Assembly (NCBI GenBank): GCA_039105265.1
Contig: JAPFFF010000001.1
Coordinates: 7,998,001-8,062,000 of the forward strand
Direction of reading: 5' to 3'
Length of the DNA stretch: 64,000 bases
Source: Tritrichomonas musculus
Lineage: Eukaryota > Parabasalia > Tritrichomonadida > Tritrichomonadidae
Shown: in pieces, positions 9,696 to 20,414 of the stretch
Numbering within the stretch: position 1 is the first letter of the stretch
Layout of the letters: each line of letters starts with the position of its first letter
Translations under genes and position numbers: made by a program
The notes under the pieces: model-generated
Told to the model about the DNA's origin: nothing
Seen by the model: the letters and a program-made list of their open reading frames with translations, nothing else
The model's database searches: none

Positions 9696-10266
9696 TTTAA
9701 TATTAAATATTTTAGCATCAAAAAAAAGTCAAGTATACGCCCCCTTAAGGCACAAATCTAGTACGTTAACAATTGAGAGAAAGTACGTTATATATTTGAG
9801 ACCCCACCCTATTGAAAAAGTTTTATTTTGAATGAATGTCAGATTTGAAATTCTGAACTTTATTTTTTTTTAAAAATTTTTATAAAGGGGATCCGAAATC
9901 GGCGGTTATGGAAAATCGAATTCTTCAATATAACTTATATTAATAAGAATACTATTTAATATTTAATAAAATTTATTTGGTAAAAACATAATCGAATGTA
10001 GGGGTTTTGAGATATAAAAATCTTAAGAAAAAGTTTCTCATTTGAAAGCTTATTCGGTTGTATCAATTCAAATCATCTTCGTAAATTGAGAGGCTCTCTG
10101 CGAAAATACATTTATCTTTTTTAATTTTTTAAAAAACTGATTTTGGAACATTTTTATAAATATAATTATATATATATTAAGTTATATCTTAAAATTAAAA
10201 AATAAATATGAAAATTAATTAAAATATACATAATTAAAATTAAATAAAATTGAATAATACGGTTCA

Positions 10267-10651
10267 TTGCCCTTCGGAGGTTTTAAAAATTACGTTCTGT
10301 TCAAACTTTTTCAATAAAATAGACCAAGAAAAAAAATCAATTACGTTTTACGATTACGTCTACGTGAAAATAATTGGAATACGACTTTTTTAGAAAAAGT
10401 TAATAAAAAGTTATATTTGAAAAATAAAAATATTTATCTTTAAATATAAATATTTTATCCTTTCAAATTTGAGAGCTCTAGCTTAGAGGTTAAATTAATA
10501 TAAGGTCAAAGCATTGAGTTCGAAACTAAACCTCTTTGCTTTTTTTTATTTTTATATAAATTATGTAATTACGTTTCATTTCGGCAATTTTTACATTTTA
10601 ATACGTCTTTTCATTGAATTTTATAAAATTCCAATTACGTCCGAAGGGTAA
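10267..10651 (+). mobile_element. MITE, copy 2, nested in the TTAA element
   Basis: A 385-bp copy of the element at 392-778 in the same orientation, with ends TTGCCCTTCGGA and TCCGAAGGGTAA intact. Differences are scattered substitutions and short A/T indels. An adjacent 8-bp duplication is not clear here: the left flank is ACGGTTCA, while CGGTTCA occurs on the right but starts 5 bp away from the end. This copy therefore inserted into, or moved with, the larger element, and its flank has since changed. Confidence 0.8.
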
Positions 10652-10908
10652 GCCGGCGGTTCAAACAATATTTCATATTTAAAATATATATTTATCTTCA
10701 GATATATAGCACATAATAAAATATTTTTATATATAATAGATATATATTAAAGTATTCTATTTAATTATTAATATGACTTAATGACTCTTTTCTTTTAAAT
10801 AGATTCATATCCTTTTCTTCTTTTCTTTTGAAAAGTTTTTTTTCTCAAAAATATTTGTATGATCTAAACCTTCGAAAGGTCACCCTAAAATATTAACCTG
10901 ACCACAAA

Positions 10909-10940
10909 TTTTTTTTTTGGGTCACTACCCAAAAAAAAAA
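10909..10940. other. Perfect 14-bp hairpin (T10GGGT / ACCCA10)
   Basis: Ten T then GGGT, a 4-nt loop CACT, then ACCC and ten A. The stem is perfect. It lies inside the TTAA-flanked element, next to GC-rich GAAGCGTTCGCG. Strong enough to form a cruciform or, if transcribed, an RNA stem; no gene uses it as an end that I can see. Confidence 0.5.
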
Positions 10941-12414
10941 TGAAGCGTTCGCGTTTGACCCTTTTATTTCTAGTGTATTTTTTGGATTATTTTTTATAAA
11001 ACCATGTTCTATAATTAATTTTTTATTGATTCATGTATTTTTTTAAAGTGAATTTTGATTTTAAAAAAAAAAAAATTTATGATATGACTTGTTATATGAA
11101 ATACTTTAAATTTTATATAGAAAAGACTTTTTTATTTGAAAATCAAGTAAAAGTTTGTCAAAACAGGATAATCTTTTAAAATCTGAAATAGTTATTAATA
11201 TATCTTAATATTGTATTCAAACATGAAGTAAAAGAAAGAAATGCCAATATTTTTTAATTATATAAGTGATTAGTAACATTAATTAATAGCAAAATGAACT
11301 AAAATGCATAGTATAAACTATGAAAAAAAGATAAAATTATAAAACAAGTAAATGAATAGTTTGTATTATTTTAAATTTGTAGATTTCAAAGCTTAATATA
11401 AAAAAATATTACGTAACTTAAATTTATGTATAATTTCTCTTTTCATAAGTCATCTAAACAATAAATTAACTGACAATGAAAATCAGAAAAAAATATGATA
11501 CAAAAAAAAATCAATTAACTTTCAAGAAAAAAGGTTTTCTGATATTAAAAATTGCAATTAAATAGAATAATAGAGAAAATAATTTCAAAAAACAATTTTT
11601 GAGAAAATTATCAGAAGCATTATTCTAATGAAATAAAAATTTTTATTAAAAAGGATTAAAAAGCTTGTAAATTTTTTAATAAACCTTTTTTTATATAAAT
11701 ATTTATTCCACATTTTGAGATAAATGAATTTTAAAAATTTCGGGTCAAAAACCGCTTCGGGTAGGCGGTAATTTGCGACCCCTGGTCAAAATATACCTAA
11801 AATTTTTGACCCGATTGAAAATGGGTAAATCGGGTACCCCTTACAAGGTCTAGTATGATCATTCAAATTTATATTTAAATAATAAAATCATGATTTTTGA
11901 AATAACTCTGCATTCATTTATTTTGAATTTTTAATATATGGTGTGATGCTAATAAATGATTAAAATTATAAATGGTATAAAATTTTCATCATTCGTTAAA
12001 ATCTTAAAAAATAAAATTTTATTTTTTCCTCTAAAATATATAACTTTAATAATATTTTAATTAATATATTTAATTTATATATAATATGTTTGAATTATTT
12101 TAACTTAAAATATTTTATTAAATAAAATACTTTTTAAGATAAGCTTATTTTTAAATCAGAAAAAAATTGTGATGGCCGTTCCCATTTATTTTTATGATAA
12201 AAATATTTTTTTTATATAACATGTCGTTTAGTTTTAATAAAGTGTCAAAAAATTTTGAGGTTTCTAAGCGTACTAGATTTGTACCTTAATTCTGCCTTGC
12301 AAAAGAAAGTTACTACCTTTAGATTATAGGTTTAATTATAAATAAAGTACATTTCCAAAATACAAAAGAAAAATACCAAATTCTTTTTTTTTCTCGAATC
12401 CTCTATACATATAC

Positions 12415-12423
12415 TCAAAAAGT
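12415..12423 (+). promoter_or_regulatory. Candidate upstream motif TCAAAAAGT
   Basis: Lies 46 bp before the ATG at 12469. The context CTCAAAAAGTGAAAAT resembles that of the 324-bp repeats (TTCAAAAAGTGAAGAT). Similar sequences occur 50-180 bp upstream of other genes in the window. Function is inferred only from recurrence. Confidence 0.3.
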
Positions 12424-12468
12424 GAAAATCTATTGTTTACTTATGTAAGTAGATTTTCGAAATATAAA

Positions 12469-14760
12469 ATGGCTGATTTTACTGAACTTATATCAAGAAT
12501 TCAACAACTTGAAGAAAATATCATTATGCCAATTACATCAGCACCAGGAGGTGCAGATAAAGGCTTCAATGATCTTGATGGAGGAAACTTTAATATATTC
12601 GATATGAGTCAATTCCAAACATCATATGATTTTGCAACAACAACAACATTCAATGCTCCTTCAATCCAAACAACGTCAGATTTGAGCGTTTACTTAAGTT
12701 CATTAGCTCCAAAAGAAAATGAACCACTCACAACTCAATCCAGATTATCATTTCCAATTACACCAGGCGTTCCTGTACCATTCTTTAAAGAGATGATGGC
12801 AAATCCTGCTCCACCGTTACCTTCTTTTCAATCCCTTGCTCGTATTGAAGTTGCTCCAAATTCACAACCCGGACTTGCACAAATGCTTGCTTCTGCTGAA
12901 CCGGGAGCTACAATTGTTCTTTCTCCTGGCGTCTATGAAGGTAACTTTATAATCAGGCAAGACATTCAGCTTAAATCTGATGGAAATGCTTACTTTGATT
13001 CCAATGTTTCATCGCTTTACATTGAAAGCGGAAATGTCTCTCTTGATCGAGTAAACTTTCGTCATGGAAATGTTATTCTTAGTGGAATTTCAAAAGCTCA
13101 ATTTACTGATTGCTTGTTTAACGCACCTCTCATTGTTAGAGGTGATGCTATTGTTTCATGCCATAATTCATCATTCAAGTGCCCAGACCATTATGGTGTT
13201 GAAGTTGAGGAGAATGGAAATCTTACTTTGATTCAGTGCAGCGTTGAGGATAATGGAATTCACCAAAAATCTGGATGTTTCAATATCCTCAAAAGCAAAA
13301 TAGAATCTGTTCAAGAATCTTGCGCTTTTATTGAAGGAGGAACATCTTTTATTGAAGAATGCTCGCTTGGTGACTGCCCGAATACAGTAGTAAATTGTAT
13401 AAACAAATCTACTGTTTTGCTCACCAATTGTAGCATCTACGATTCAGAGAAAGGAAATCTTGTTTCTGCATCACGAGGTGCAATAGTTAAAATTAAAGGC
13501 GGCTCACTATCTGGCCACTGCAATGCTTCGGTCATCAGTTCAAACGGGGGATCTTTATCAGCAGAAGATATTGAACTTGGTAAACCAGTCATTACAAACA
13601 ATAATGCTTTACTAAGGCTTAAGAGATGCAAGCCGGTTATTGTTTTCGTTGATAATTCACATCTCATCTTAAGCGAATCGCAGATTATTGCCTCACCAAA
13701 ATCTGGCCTCATATCAGTTGGCTTCTCAGACTTACAAGTAGAGAGTACCATTTTCTCAAGCTGCACTGCTAATGGTATTGAATTATCTGAAAATACAACA
13801 GCAACAATAATTAATTCCCAATTTGTTCAAAACCAAGTTGCAGGTGCACTTATCTTTTCTATTTCAACTTGCTTCCGCGATTGTGTTTTTGATGGAAACA
13901 ATTTCATAGGATGTCAAATTTCTGGAAAAAACGCATCACCATCATTTGAAAATTGCTTATTTATCAACAATGCAGTTTCAGGAGCAACAATGCTTGAATT
14001 TACATCACCAACATTTAATGGTTGTCAATTTAAGCAAAATGAAAAGTTTGGCTGTATTGCTTCTAAATCTACGCCTTCATTCATGAACTCTGAATTTAGC
14101 ATTAACCAAGGAATTGGATTTGATGTCAAAAACGGATCAGTTGTACAACTCCATAATTGCGTATTCGATTCAAATAATAATTTTGCCGCACAAGTTGGAG
14201 GACAGGGAACATCTTGCCAATTTATTCAATGCTCTTTCAGCAAACACTCATTGTCTTCATCTACTTTAATCTACGGAAAAGCAGTTGCACTATTTGATCA
14301 GTGCTTATTCTCACTTAGTGGCTGCTGCCATGCTGAAATTAGAGATGATGCTAAAGGAAGATTTGAACAATGCGTACTTTCTGAAGCCTCAGGCGGAATT
14401 GGTATTTATTGCCATACTCGTGGGCAGCTTGAAGTCGAAAAATCTTCATTGAAAGATGAATCAAAGACAGCAATTTTTGTTGGAAATAGAGGTCAAGCTC
14501 TTATTTTAGATTCAGATATTTCTAATTGCCACTTATGTGGTATTATTACTGAACTTCAATCAACCTCTATCATCATGAGGAACTCTATTAGACAAAATGG
14601 ACTTGCTGGTATCCAGGCTGAAGGTGGTGAATTAAAGATTGATAGCAACGTTATTGAATCTCATTCTGAATTTGGAATTTACTCAACAAATGTTGCTCAA
14701 GTCATACAAGAAAATAATACTTTCCTTAATAACGGAAAAGCAGATACACAAATTGCTTAA
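12469..14760 (+). CDS. Right-handed beta-helix (PbH1 repeat) protein, 763 aa
   Basis: The start is the ATG of MADFTEL; a longer frame is open upstream only from a TTG. Residues 1-130 are low-complexity (Thr, Pro, Ser). At about 140-165 the sequence PGATIVLSPGVYEG is the typical entry of a pectin-lyase-fold beta-helix. From there to the C terminus about 22-24-residue coils repeat, with Asn/Cys ladders and phrases such as FxxCxFxxN and IxxNxFxxN. This fold is shared by F-box protein 11, SHCBP1 and many protist proteins. There is no signal peptide or membrane segment, so a cytosolic binding role is more likely than a secreted pectin lyase, and catalytic residues of lyases are not apparent. The coding sequence is richer in G+C than its surroundings, as for other intact genes here. 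Confidence 0.85.
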   Translation: MADFTELISRIQQLEENIIMPITSAPGGADKGFNDLDGGNFNIFDMSQFQTSYDFATTTTFNAPSIQTTSDLSVYLSSLAPKENEPLTTQSRLSFPITPGVPVPFFKEMMANPAPPLPSFQSLARIEVAPNSQPGLAQMLASAEPGATIVLSPGVYEGNFIIRQDIQLKSDGNAYFDSNVSSLYIESGNVSLDRVNFRHGNVILSGISKAQFTDCLFNAPLIVRGDAIVSCHNSSFKCPDHYGVEVEENGNLTLIQCSVEDNGIHQKSGCFNILKSKIESVQESCAFIEGGTSFIEECSLGDCPNTVVNCINKSTVLLTNCSIYDSEKGNLVSASRGAIVKIKGGSLSGHCNASVISSNGGSLSAEDIELGKPVITNNNALLRLKRCKPVIVFVDNSHLILSESQIIASPKSGLISVGFSDLQVESTIFSSCTANGIELSENTTATIINSQFVQNQVAGALIFSISTCFRDCVFDGNNFIGCQISGKNASPSFENCLFINNAVSGATMLEFTSPTFNGCQFKQNEKFGCIASKSTPSFMNSEFSINQGIGFDVKNGSVVQLHNCVFDSNNNFAAQVGGQGTSCQFIQCSFSKHSLSSSTLIYGKAVALFDQCLFSLSGCCHAEIRDDAKGRFEQCVLSEASGGIGIYCHTRGQLEVEKSSLKDESKTAIFVGNRGQALILDSDISNCHLCGIITELQSTSIIMRNSIRQNGLAGIQAEGGELKIDSNVIESHSEFGIYSTNVAQVIQENNTFLNNGKADTQIA

Positions 14761-14864
14761 ATTTAAACGATTAGATAAATACATATATTTTTATCTTTTG
14801 TATGTTCATTCAAAAAATTGAAAAAAAATTCACAATTTTTTTACACGTTTAAAATTTTTCCCAT

Positions 14865-15911
14865 ATGTTTTTTTCGAAATATGCAGAACTCTCCCAAAAG
14901 GGAGTTTTTGGTAAAGCTTTTTATTTGATTCGATTTGCATTATGCGCTTTCCCAATTGGATCTTTAATTGCGGTCATTTACTGGGCAATTATTACAGCTT
15001 CAAAAAATTGGTCAACAATTGTTAATAACACAATATTAATTTTATGTATCATTGTTGCATTTTTATCAATAGCTTCTTTTGTTTTTATTCTATTCGCCGC
15101 ACTCTCAATTTTACAAAAATTAGAAAAGTTATTTACTTATTTATATTTCTTTATTACCTTATCAGCATTTATTGTTGGCTTTGCTTTACTCTCTTTTGGA
15201 AATTCGTCGCATGAAATCAGTTATTTATCAAACTTTGATAAAGCTTGTGGCAATTCAACTGATGTGGTGCTAACTTTTCCAACGCCAACAATTCCGCCCC
15301 CTTCAGCGACACCTTTTGCAACATTAACTCAAACACCAGAACCATCTCTCACACCTACAGCATCTATCTTGCCACCACAACCTAATCCATCTGCAAAAAT
15401 AATTTTAAAGGCAGAATACCAGTTTTTATCTTTGGATAATTACAATAACAACAATGAATTTTTAGAAGACACAAGTTCCTCATTACCTTTGGCAATACCA
15501 TCAAGTACGCCCTTACCCACTCCTTCGAATTCACCAATGCCAACTCCCAGACCAAAGAATTTTTCAGATGGCGCTTTTTGTAAAGAACATTGGACTTCCT
15601 GGAGTAGGAGAAAATACATTAGGGTTAGAACAATAGAAGCCAAAAATATATTTGCTGGAATTATTTCTCCTTGGATTATATTTTTTTGCATAGAGTTCAT
15701 TATTTTGCTTATTCTCCAGCCACCTAAAACATTTCAAAATAAATCAAATTCTATATTCCTAGAAGAAAATAATGGGCTTGATAACAATTTATTGCCAGAT
15801 CAACAGAGTCAATTCCAAACCCATGATGACAACGTTCAGCTAGAAAGTGATCCAATTTTTAAGGATGAAGATGCTTCTGGAGAAAATAGCTTAAATGAAT
15901 CAAATGTATGA
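14865..15911 (+). CDS. Four-helix membrane protein with Pro/Thr-rich loop, tetraspanin-like topology
   Basis: 348 residues. Hydrophobic helices at about 20-45, 53-80 and 90-112 are followed by a long loop (113-262) and a fourth helix at about 263-290, then an acidic, Gln/Asn-rich cytosolic tail. The loop carries TPxP and PTPS repeats, several Asn-x-Ser/Thr sites and only two or three cysteines (ACGNS near 127, FCKEH near 236). The 3+1 helix layout with a large loop between helices 3 and 4 resembles tetraspanins, which trichomonads have, but the CCG signature is absent (only CG). A surface or endosomal membrane protein is the safest call. It starts 104 bp after the beta-helix gene on the same strand. 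Confidence 0.65.
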   Translation: MFFSKYAELSQKGVFGKAFYLIRFALCAFPIGSLIAVIYWAIITASKNWSTIVNNTILILCIIVAFLSIASFVFILFAALSILQKLEKLFTYLYFFITLSAFIVGFALLSFGNSSHEISYLSNFDKACGNSTDVVLTFPTPTIPPPSATPFATLTQTPEPSLTPTASILPPQPNPSAKIILKAEYQFLSLDNYNNNNEFLEDTSSSLPLAIPSSTPLPTPSNSPMPTPRPKNFSDGAFCKEHWTSWSRRKYIRVRTIEAKNIFAGIISPWIIFFCIEFIILLILQPPKTFQNKSNSIFLEENNGLDNNLLPDQQSQFQTHDDNVQLESDPIFKDEDASGENSLNESNV

Positions 15912-16193
15912 TATCATTTCTATTATAATAAATTGTTTGTAAACTATTAATTTTTTTTTTTTTTTGCATTTTAAAGTTAAACTAAACCAAAAGTATGTAA
16001 GAAATATATGCAAAAATCGAAAAGAATATGCTATTAATTGTTAAATTTACATAGTTAATTACCAAAATGTATCTTTTTCATGACTAATTTACGTGATTAT
16101 TGTATTATATCTTAACATTTATCTAATTTTATTTTATAAAAATGCTTCTATATATAAATATATATTTATATAATTTTAATCATATAATTTTTT

Positions 16194-17678
16194 TCAGGTA
16201 TATTGAACTTGTGGCATTGATTCCTTCATTTTTTTCTTTATTTCCCTAATTGGAATGAAAATAAAGCAAATATATAATAAAAATCCTGCAAGATCAGAAA
16301 TATTGTAAATATACATTACTTTTGAAATATTATCTTTGAATTTTGAAGCTAATATCTTAGAACCAACACATAAAATAATCATTTGAATAATCTGTGGGAG
16401 GAATGAGAAAAGAGGTTTTTCAACAACAATCATTAAAATTGAAATAGTAATATTAACACCTTGAACCAGAGAGGTATAGAATGGAATTGGAAACATTTTT
16501 TCTCCAAGATCAATCTCAACTTGATTATTTAAAAAGGATCGACAAATAAATGATTTACCAGGAACGGCAACTAAGGAAACAAGAAGGGTCAATGATCCAT
16601 TAAAAAGAAATGTCCATAAAAAAAGTCGAACAAGCCTTTTGGGGTTGTTCGAACCCCATGCATGAGTGCCTGCTGAAAGGAAACTTTGACCAAAAGCACC
16701 AGGAATTGCTTGATTAACAGTAGATATTTGCGTATAAACGGCAAAAACACCACCAATAGCTTCAGATTCAGTTGAATCTACTGATGTCATTGATTGGAGA
16801 ATTAAAATCGGAGGGATTGCAAATACAAAAAAACTTAATATTAATGGGGCCGCATATAATAAAGATGTTTTTAATTCATGGCAAAATTTGTCAAGTACAT
16901 CGTTAAAATGTGGCTTTAAACTAAATTTTCCAAGATAAATCAAAATAGTTACACAAATTCCAACTATTGATCCAGCAACAATACTTCCAAGCTTCATGAA
17001 TGTTGTTGAAACTTTTATCCCAAACAAAAACAATGGTGAAAAAATACCTAATTGCAATATATAGGCAATAGCTTTGACAACAAACATTATTGATGAATTT
17101 CCAATACTCTGAAAGAAATACAGAGTGATTGTTGATATATTTGTCAATGATAAAGCAACTAATGATGGAATTAAGTATTTAAATGTATCATTAAGCATAT
17201 AATCAGGGACTCCTAAGAAAGTTAAAAAAGGTCTTACCGCAAAAACAAAAGCAGCAACGAAAATGAATGAAACCAAAATAGTTACATATAAAATATCAGA
17301 AAAAAGATGCCTTGCATTTAAACGATCTCCTGAACCAAGAAGAGATGATATTCGAGTTGTTAGTGCTTGCCCAAAATAAAGTCCGAGATAACCCAAAATA
17401 CTACCAATATTTCCAGTAAAACCTAAGATTTCTATTGCATGCGAATTTTTATCATTTTTAAATCTTTTGGTGATCATGAACATATCAACAACTTCTCCAA
17501 TTGCTTGTACAACGAGAGAAAAAGGGCCAATTGACATTATAAGTAAAGTGACTAAAGCTGAATGCTTAGTAAATCTTTGCTTTTCTTTTTCAATTATGTC
17601 ATTATCATTATTGGCTTTATCATTTTGCTGACTTTCAAGATTTTCTGATGGATTTAAAAGGGAATCGATAGTTTCCAT
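16194..17678 (-). CDS. MATE-family multidrug/toxin efflux transporter
   Basis: 494 residues from the ATG at 17678 (the frame upstream is open only from TTG). The length and about twelve hydrophobic segments fit the MATE family. The first half carries the family phrase LGLYFGQALTTRISSLLGSG, matching the conserved GLxxALxTLxSQAxGAG-type region, preceded by VGEVVDMFMI-like sequence in TM1. MATE proteins export organic cations or drugs using an H+ or Na+ gradient at the plasma membrane or a vesicle membrane. The N terminus (1-40) is polar, Asn/Glu/Lys-rich and cytosolic. Substrate cannot be told from sequence. It is convergent with the four-helix gene, 283 bp away. Confidence 0.85.
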   Translation of the reverse strand: METIDSLLNPSENLESQQNDKANNDNDIIEKEKQRFTKHSALVTLLIMSIGPFSLVVQAIGEVVDMFMITKRFKNDKNSHAIEILGFTGNIGSILGYLGLYFGQALTTRISSLLGSGDRLNARHLFSDILYVTILVSFIFVAAFVFAVRPFLTFLGVPDYMLNDTFKYLIPSLVALSLTNISTITLYFFQSIGNSSIMFVVKAIAYILQLGIFSPLFLFGIKVSTTFMKLGSIVAGSIVGICVTILIYLGKFSLKPHFNDVLDKFCHELKTSLLYAAPLILSFFVFAIPPILILQSMTSVDSTESEAIGGVFAVYTQISTVNQAIPGAFGQSFLSAGTHAWGSNNPKRLVRLFLWTFLFNGSLTLLVSLVAVPGKSFICRSFLNNQVEIDLGEKMFPIPFYTSLVQGVNITISILMIVVEKPLFSFLPQIIQMIILCVGSKILASKFKDNISKVMYIYNISDLAGFLLYICFIFIPIREIKKKMKESMPQVQYT

Positions 17679-18092
17679 TATAATATACAATAAACAATAA
17701 ATATCTTGTATTGAATGAAGTGATATTCCATTTTAATAATGATTTAATTAAAAAAATTGAAATAAATTGAATGAATTTTTTATATGATAGTAAATATCTA
17801 ATTCAAAAAGTTGGAAAAATTGAATTTATTTTCAACTTATCATTCACAAAACACCTATGATGCAAAAATAGATAATCTTGATTTGGGTTGAAACAATATT
17901 CAAAACACATCGACAAAGTTTATTTAACTAAATCATGGAATTAAATAAACAGGAAACAATTATATATAAAAAAACAAAAATACCTAATCACAAGCTTATC
18001 TTTTTTTTTTTTGAGATATAGTTTCAATACCTTTATTTTTTTAAAAAAGTTTTTATATTAAGCACTGATTTTGACATCAATATATATACTAC

Positions 18093-19943
18093 CCGTAGTA
18101 ATATCGACGTTGCAGATTTGCGCCATTTTTATTTTGTAATATAAAATATAAATTATCAATTTTTTTATTCATTGAATATTTCACAGAAATGACAATAGAG
18201 GAAAAATAAAAAGAGGCGCTCAAACTTTTTGAATACCATACATAGAATTCATATCACCATTGTTCGGACAATTGGTGTCGGTTTCAAAAAAAAAAAAAAC
18301 TCAAAAGCAAGCACTACAACAGTCGCATCTCTAGCAATATTTCAAATTTATCTCAACTACAGTTTACCCTTGTCGCAGCACATATTTCAATATCCATTAA
18401 ACTCGCCTAAACTCAATCTTTGGAACATCTTGTTCCTACATCATTCATCCAGAACGATTGTTCCTACATCAATCGCTATTTCATTACATCATTACTTATT
18501 ATCTTAGCCATGTCACAACTCAATCTCACCTAAGTTTCTACCAGATATCTATATCTTAATCACACCAACCTCAGCCACTATTTAATCAGAACAAAAGCTC
18601 CCAATTCAATCACCTGTTCATTTCACTTGCATCTATCATCTCAGTATCAACTCCATAACATTTATATTTTTCATATCAGTTCCTACTCTCAGTCGTCATA
18701 ATAAAAAATCAACTAAATTAATATTATTCTGATCATATTCATGCGTTTTTGACTAAAAAGCTTTTTTTAATATTATTTTATGTTTTTTAATAGAAATTTG
18801 TGAGAATAAATGCTCAATTTATTGAAAAAGTTTAAATTTTAAAGCTTATTTGGTCTAATAAGTAAAATCATATTTCTGGGGATGATTGCAATGAAATAAT
18901 TCTATTTTCCTGTGTTTAGTTTTAATTAAATATAATATTCTCTCAAATAATAATTAAAATTTTACAAAAAAGCATCATTCTATAAAATTTTTGGAGATTT
19001 GAAAAAAAATGAAATAATCAAATTAATTAATAAGCTTGAGAATTAAATAATGGATACATATTGATAATAATAGCATAAGAATTTTTGAATAATTTTTCTT
19101 TTTTTATAATTTGGGAATATTATGCTTATCAAATCAAATATTAGTGGAATTACTTAATGTTTTATACAATTATGCAAGATATTAAGTGATATTTATAATT
19201 TATAATAAAGTAAAATTCCCACATTGGAAGATAGAAATTATAATCAAATAGTTTTTCTAAAAAATGGATTCGAAAGCATTGCAAAAAAATCTTAAGTAGG
19301 TATAATAAAGAAATTAATATTTACTTTTGTCTAATTCAAAAATTTTCTTGTGAATTTTAATTCAATAATGTCAATTTCTTTAAATAGACTCCAAACTTAT
19401 ATAACAAATAATATATATGCTAACTAAGAATAAAATGATAAAATAAACATTCTAAAATTTAAAGAAGTTTTTTTTTATTATATTTGTGATTTTGCCATTA
19501 GAAAAAAAAATTGAGATATACCAAATCTGACTAGTTCATTATATAAATCACCCAATATTAAATATAATGATATGACAATAAACAAAATTGGAATATTTTC
19601 AAAAAAGATATTAGCGATTGAAAATTGGTGATATTTAAAAGTATCTGAATTGAATTAATCTGTTATCATTTTGCTATAGAGCATATGCTAACTAAGAAAA
19701 AAGTCATTAGCCAAAATCAGTTATATCTATCACATATGGAGAAAAATGAAATTCTTTGATTTCGAGTAAATTATAAACGGACAAAAAATATAACCATTTT
19801 TACGAAATAATCAAAATTGAATGCTTTTTATGTAAATAAACTAATATCATTCAAAAAATAATTTTTTTTCTTTTTAAAATTTCTGAGAATTTCAATTAAA
19901 AAAATAAAAATGGCGCAAATCTGCAACGTCGATATTACTACGG
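18093..19943. mobile_element. 1.85-kb element with perfect 43-bp inverted ends
   Basis: The 43 bases from 18093 to 18135 (starting CCGTAGTAATATCG) are repeated exactly, inverted, at 19901-19943. Beyond these bases the sequences diverge. No target duplication is obvious; a TA dinucleotide occurs near both ends but not at matching offsets. The interior has no transposase-like frame. Positions about 18230-18690 are strongly C-rich and G-poor on the + strand, unlike anything else in the window. ATGCTAACTAAGAA occurs twice (about 19418 and 19684). A non-autonomous DNA element is the best reading. Confidence 0.65.
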
Positions 19944-20414
19944 TATTAAAAACTCATCAGATATCTATTTTGAAGAACAGCTTCCAATAACTTCTTATAA
20001 CATCATGCTGAAATACCTCTTTAATATTCGATTTCATTTGCATATGGGAATCACTTTTTTTAATATTTCAAACTGTTGGGCCAAAGATTTCAAATCGTAA
20101 TCTTTAAATTGAGATTTATTATCATTTATCATCCTCAAAAAATGGATATTAGATAAAAATACTTTGAAAATAGCCATAAGAATCATTTTGAATTTCAATT
20201 TTTTAATACTTGAGTTTTTCTCAAAAAAATTCATTTAATTTTCATTACTATCGTCATAATAGCAATAATAATCATTAGATTGATAAGATACCATAAATAT
20301 CTATATAATTTTTCAAAATATTCTTATTTTTTAACTGGAAAACTATTTATTGAAAAATTTGTTTGATCACTTCCAAATTGTTTATTCAATTTTCAAATGA
20401 ATTCAAATTTATAA
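19944..20414. other. Intergenic, no gene seen
   Basis: AT-rich DNA between the element and the TtcA-like gene. TCAATTTTCAAA at 20386-20397 is an initiator-like sequence 18 bp before the next ATG. A 66-codon minus-strand frame is low-complexity and not convincing. Confidence 0.45.

Larger units (their letters stand above)
9745..12289. mobile_element. 2.5-kb TTAA-flanked inverted-repeat element
   Basis: TTAA at 9745-9748 is followed by GGCACAAATCTAGTACG (9749-9765). The reverse complement of that sequence with one mismatch lies at 12269-12285 and is followed by TTAA (12286-12289). Precise TTAA flanks are the hallmark of piggyBac-type elements, so this looks like a non-autonomous one; the ends themselves are not a known piggyBac sequence to me. 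The interior has no transposase-like frame. It contains the nested 386-bp element at 10267-10651, a perfect hairpin at 10909-10940 and GC-rich hairpin sequence around 11738-11850. Confidence 0.6.

Noticed and set aside
18229-18507. 92-codon frame in the C-rich core of the 18.1-19.9 kb element
   Set aside because: His/Ile/Leu/Ser-rich translation of a skewed tract; no ATG (starts at TTG-type codon) and no domain.
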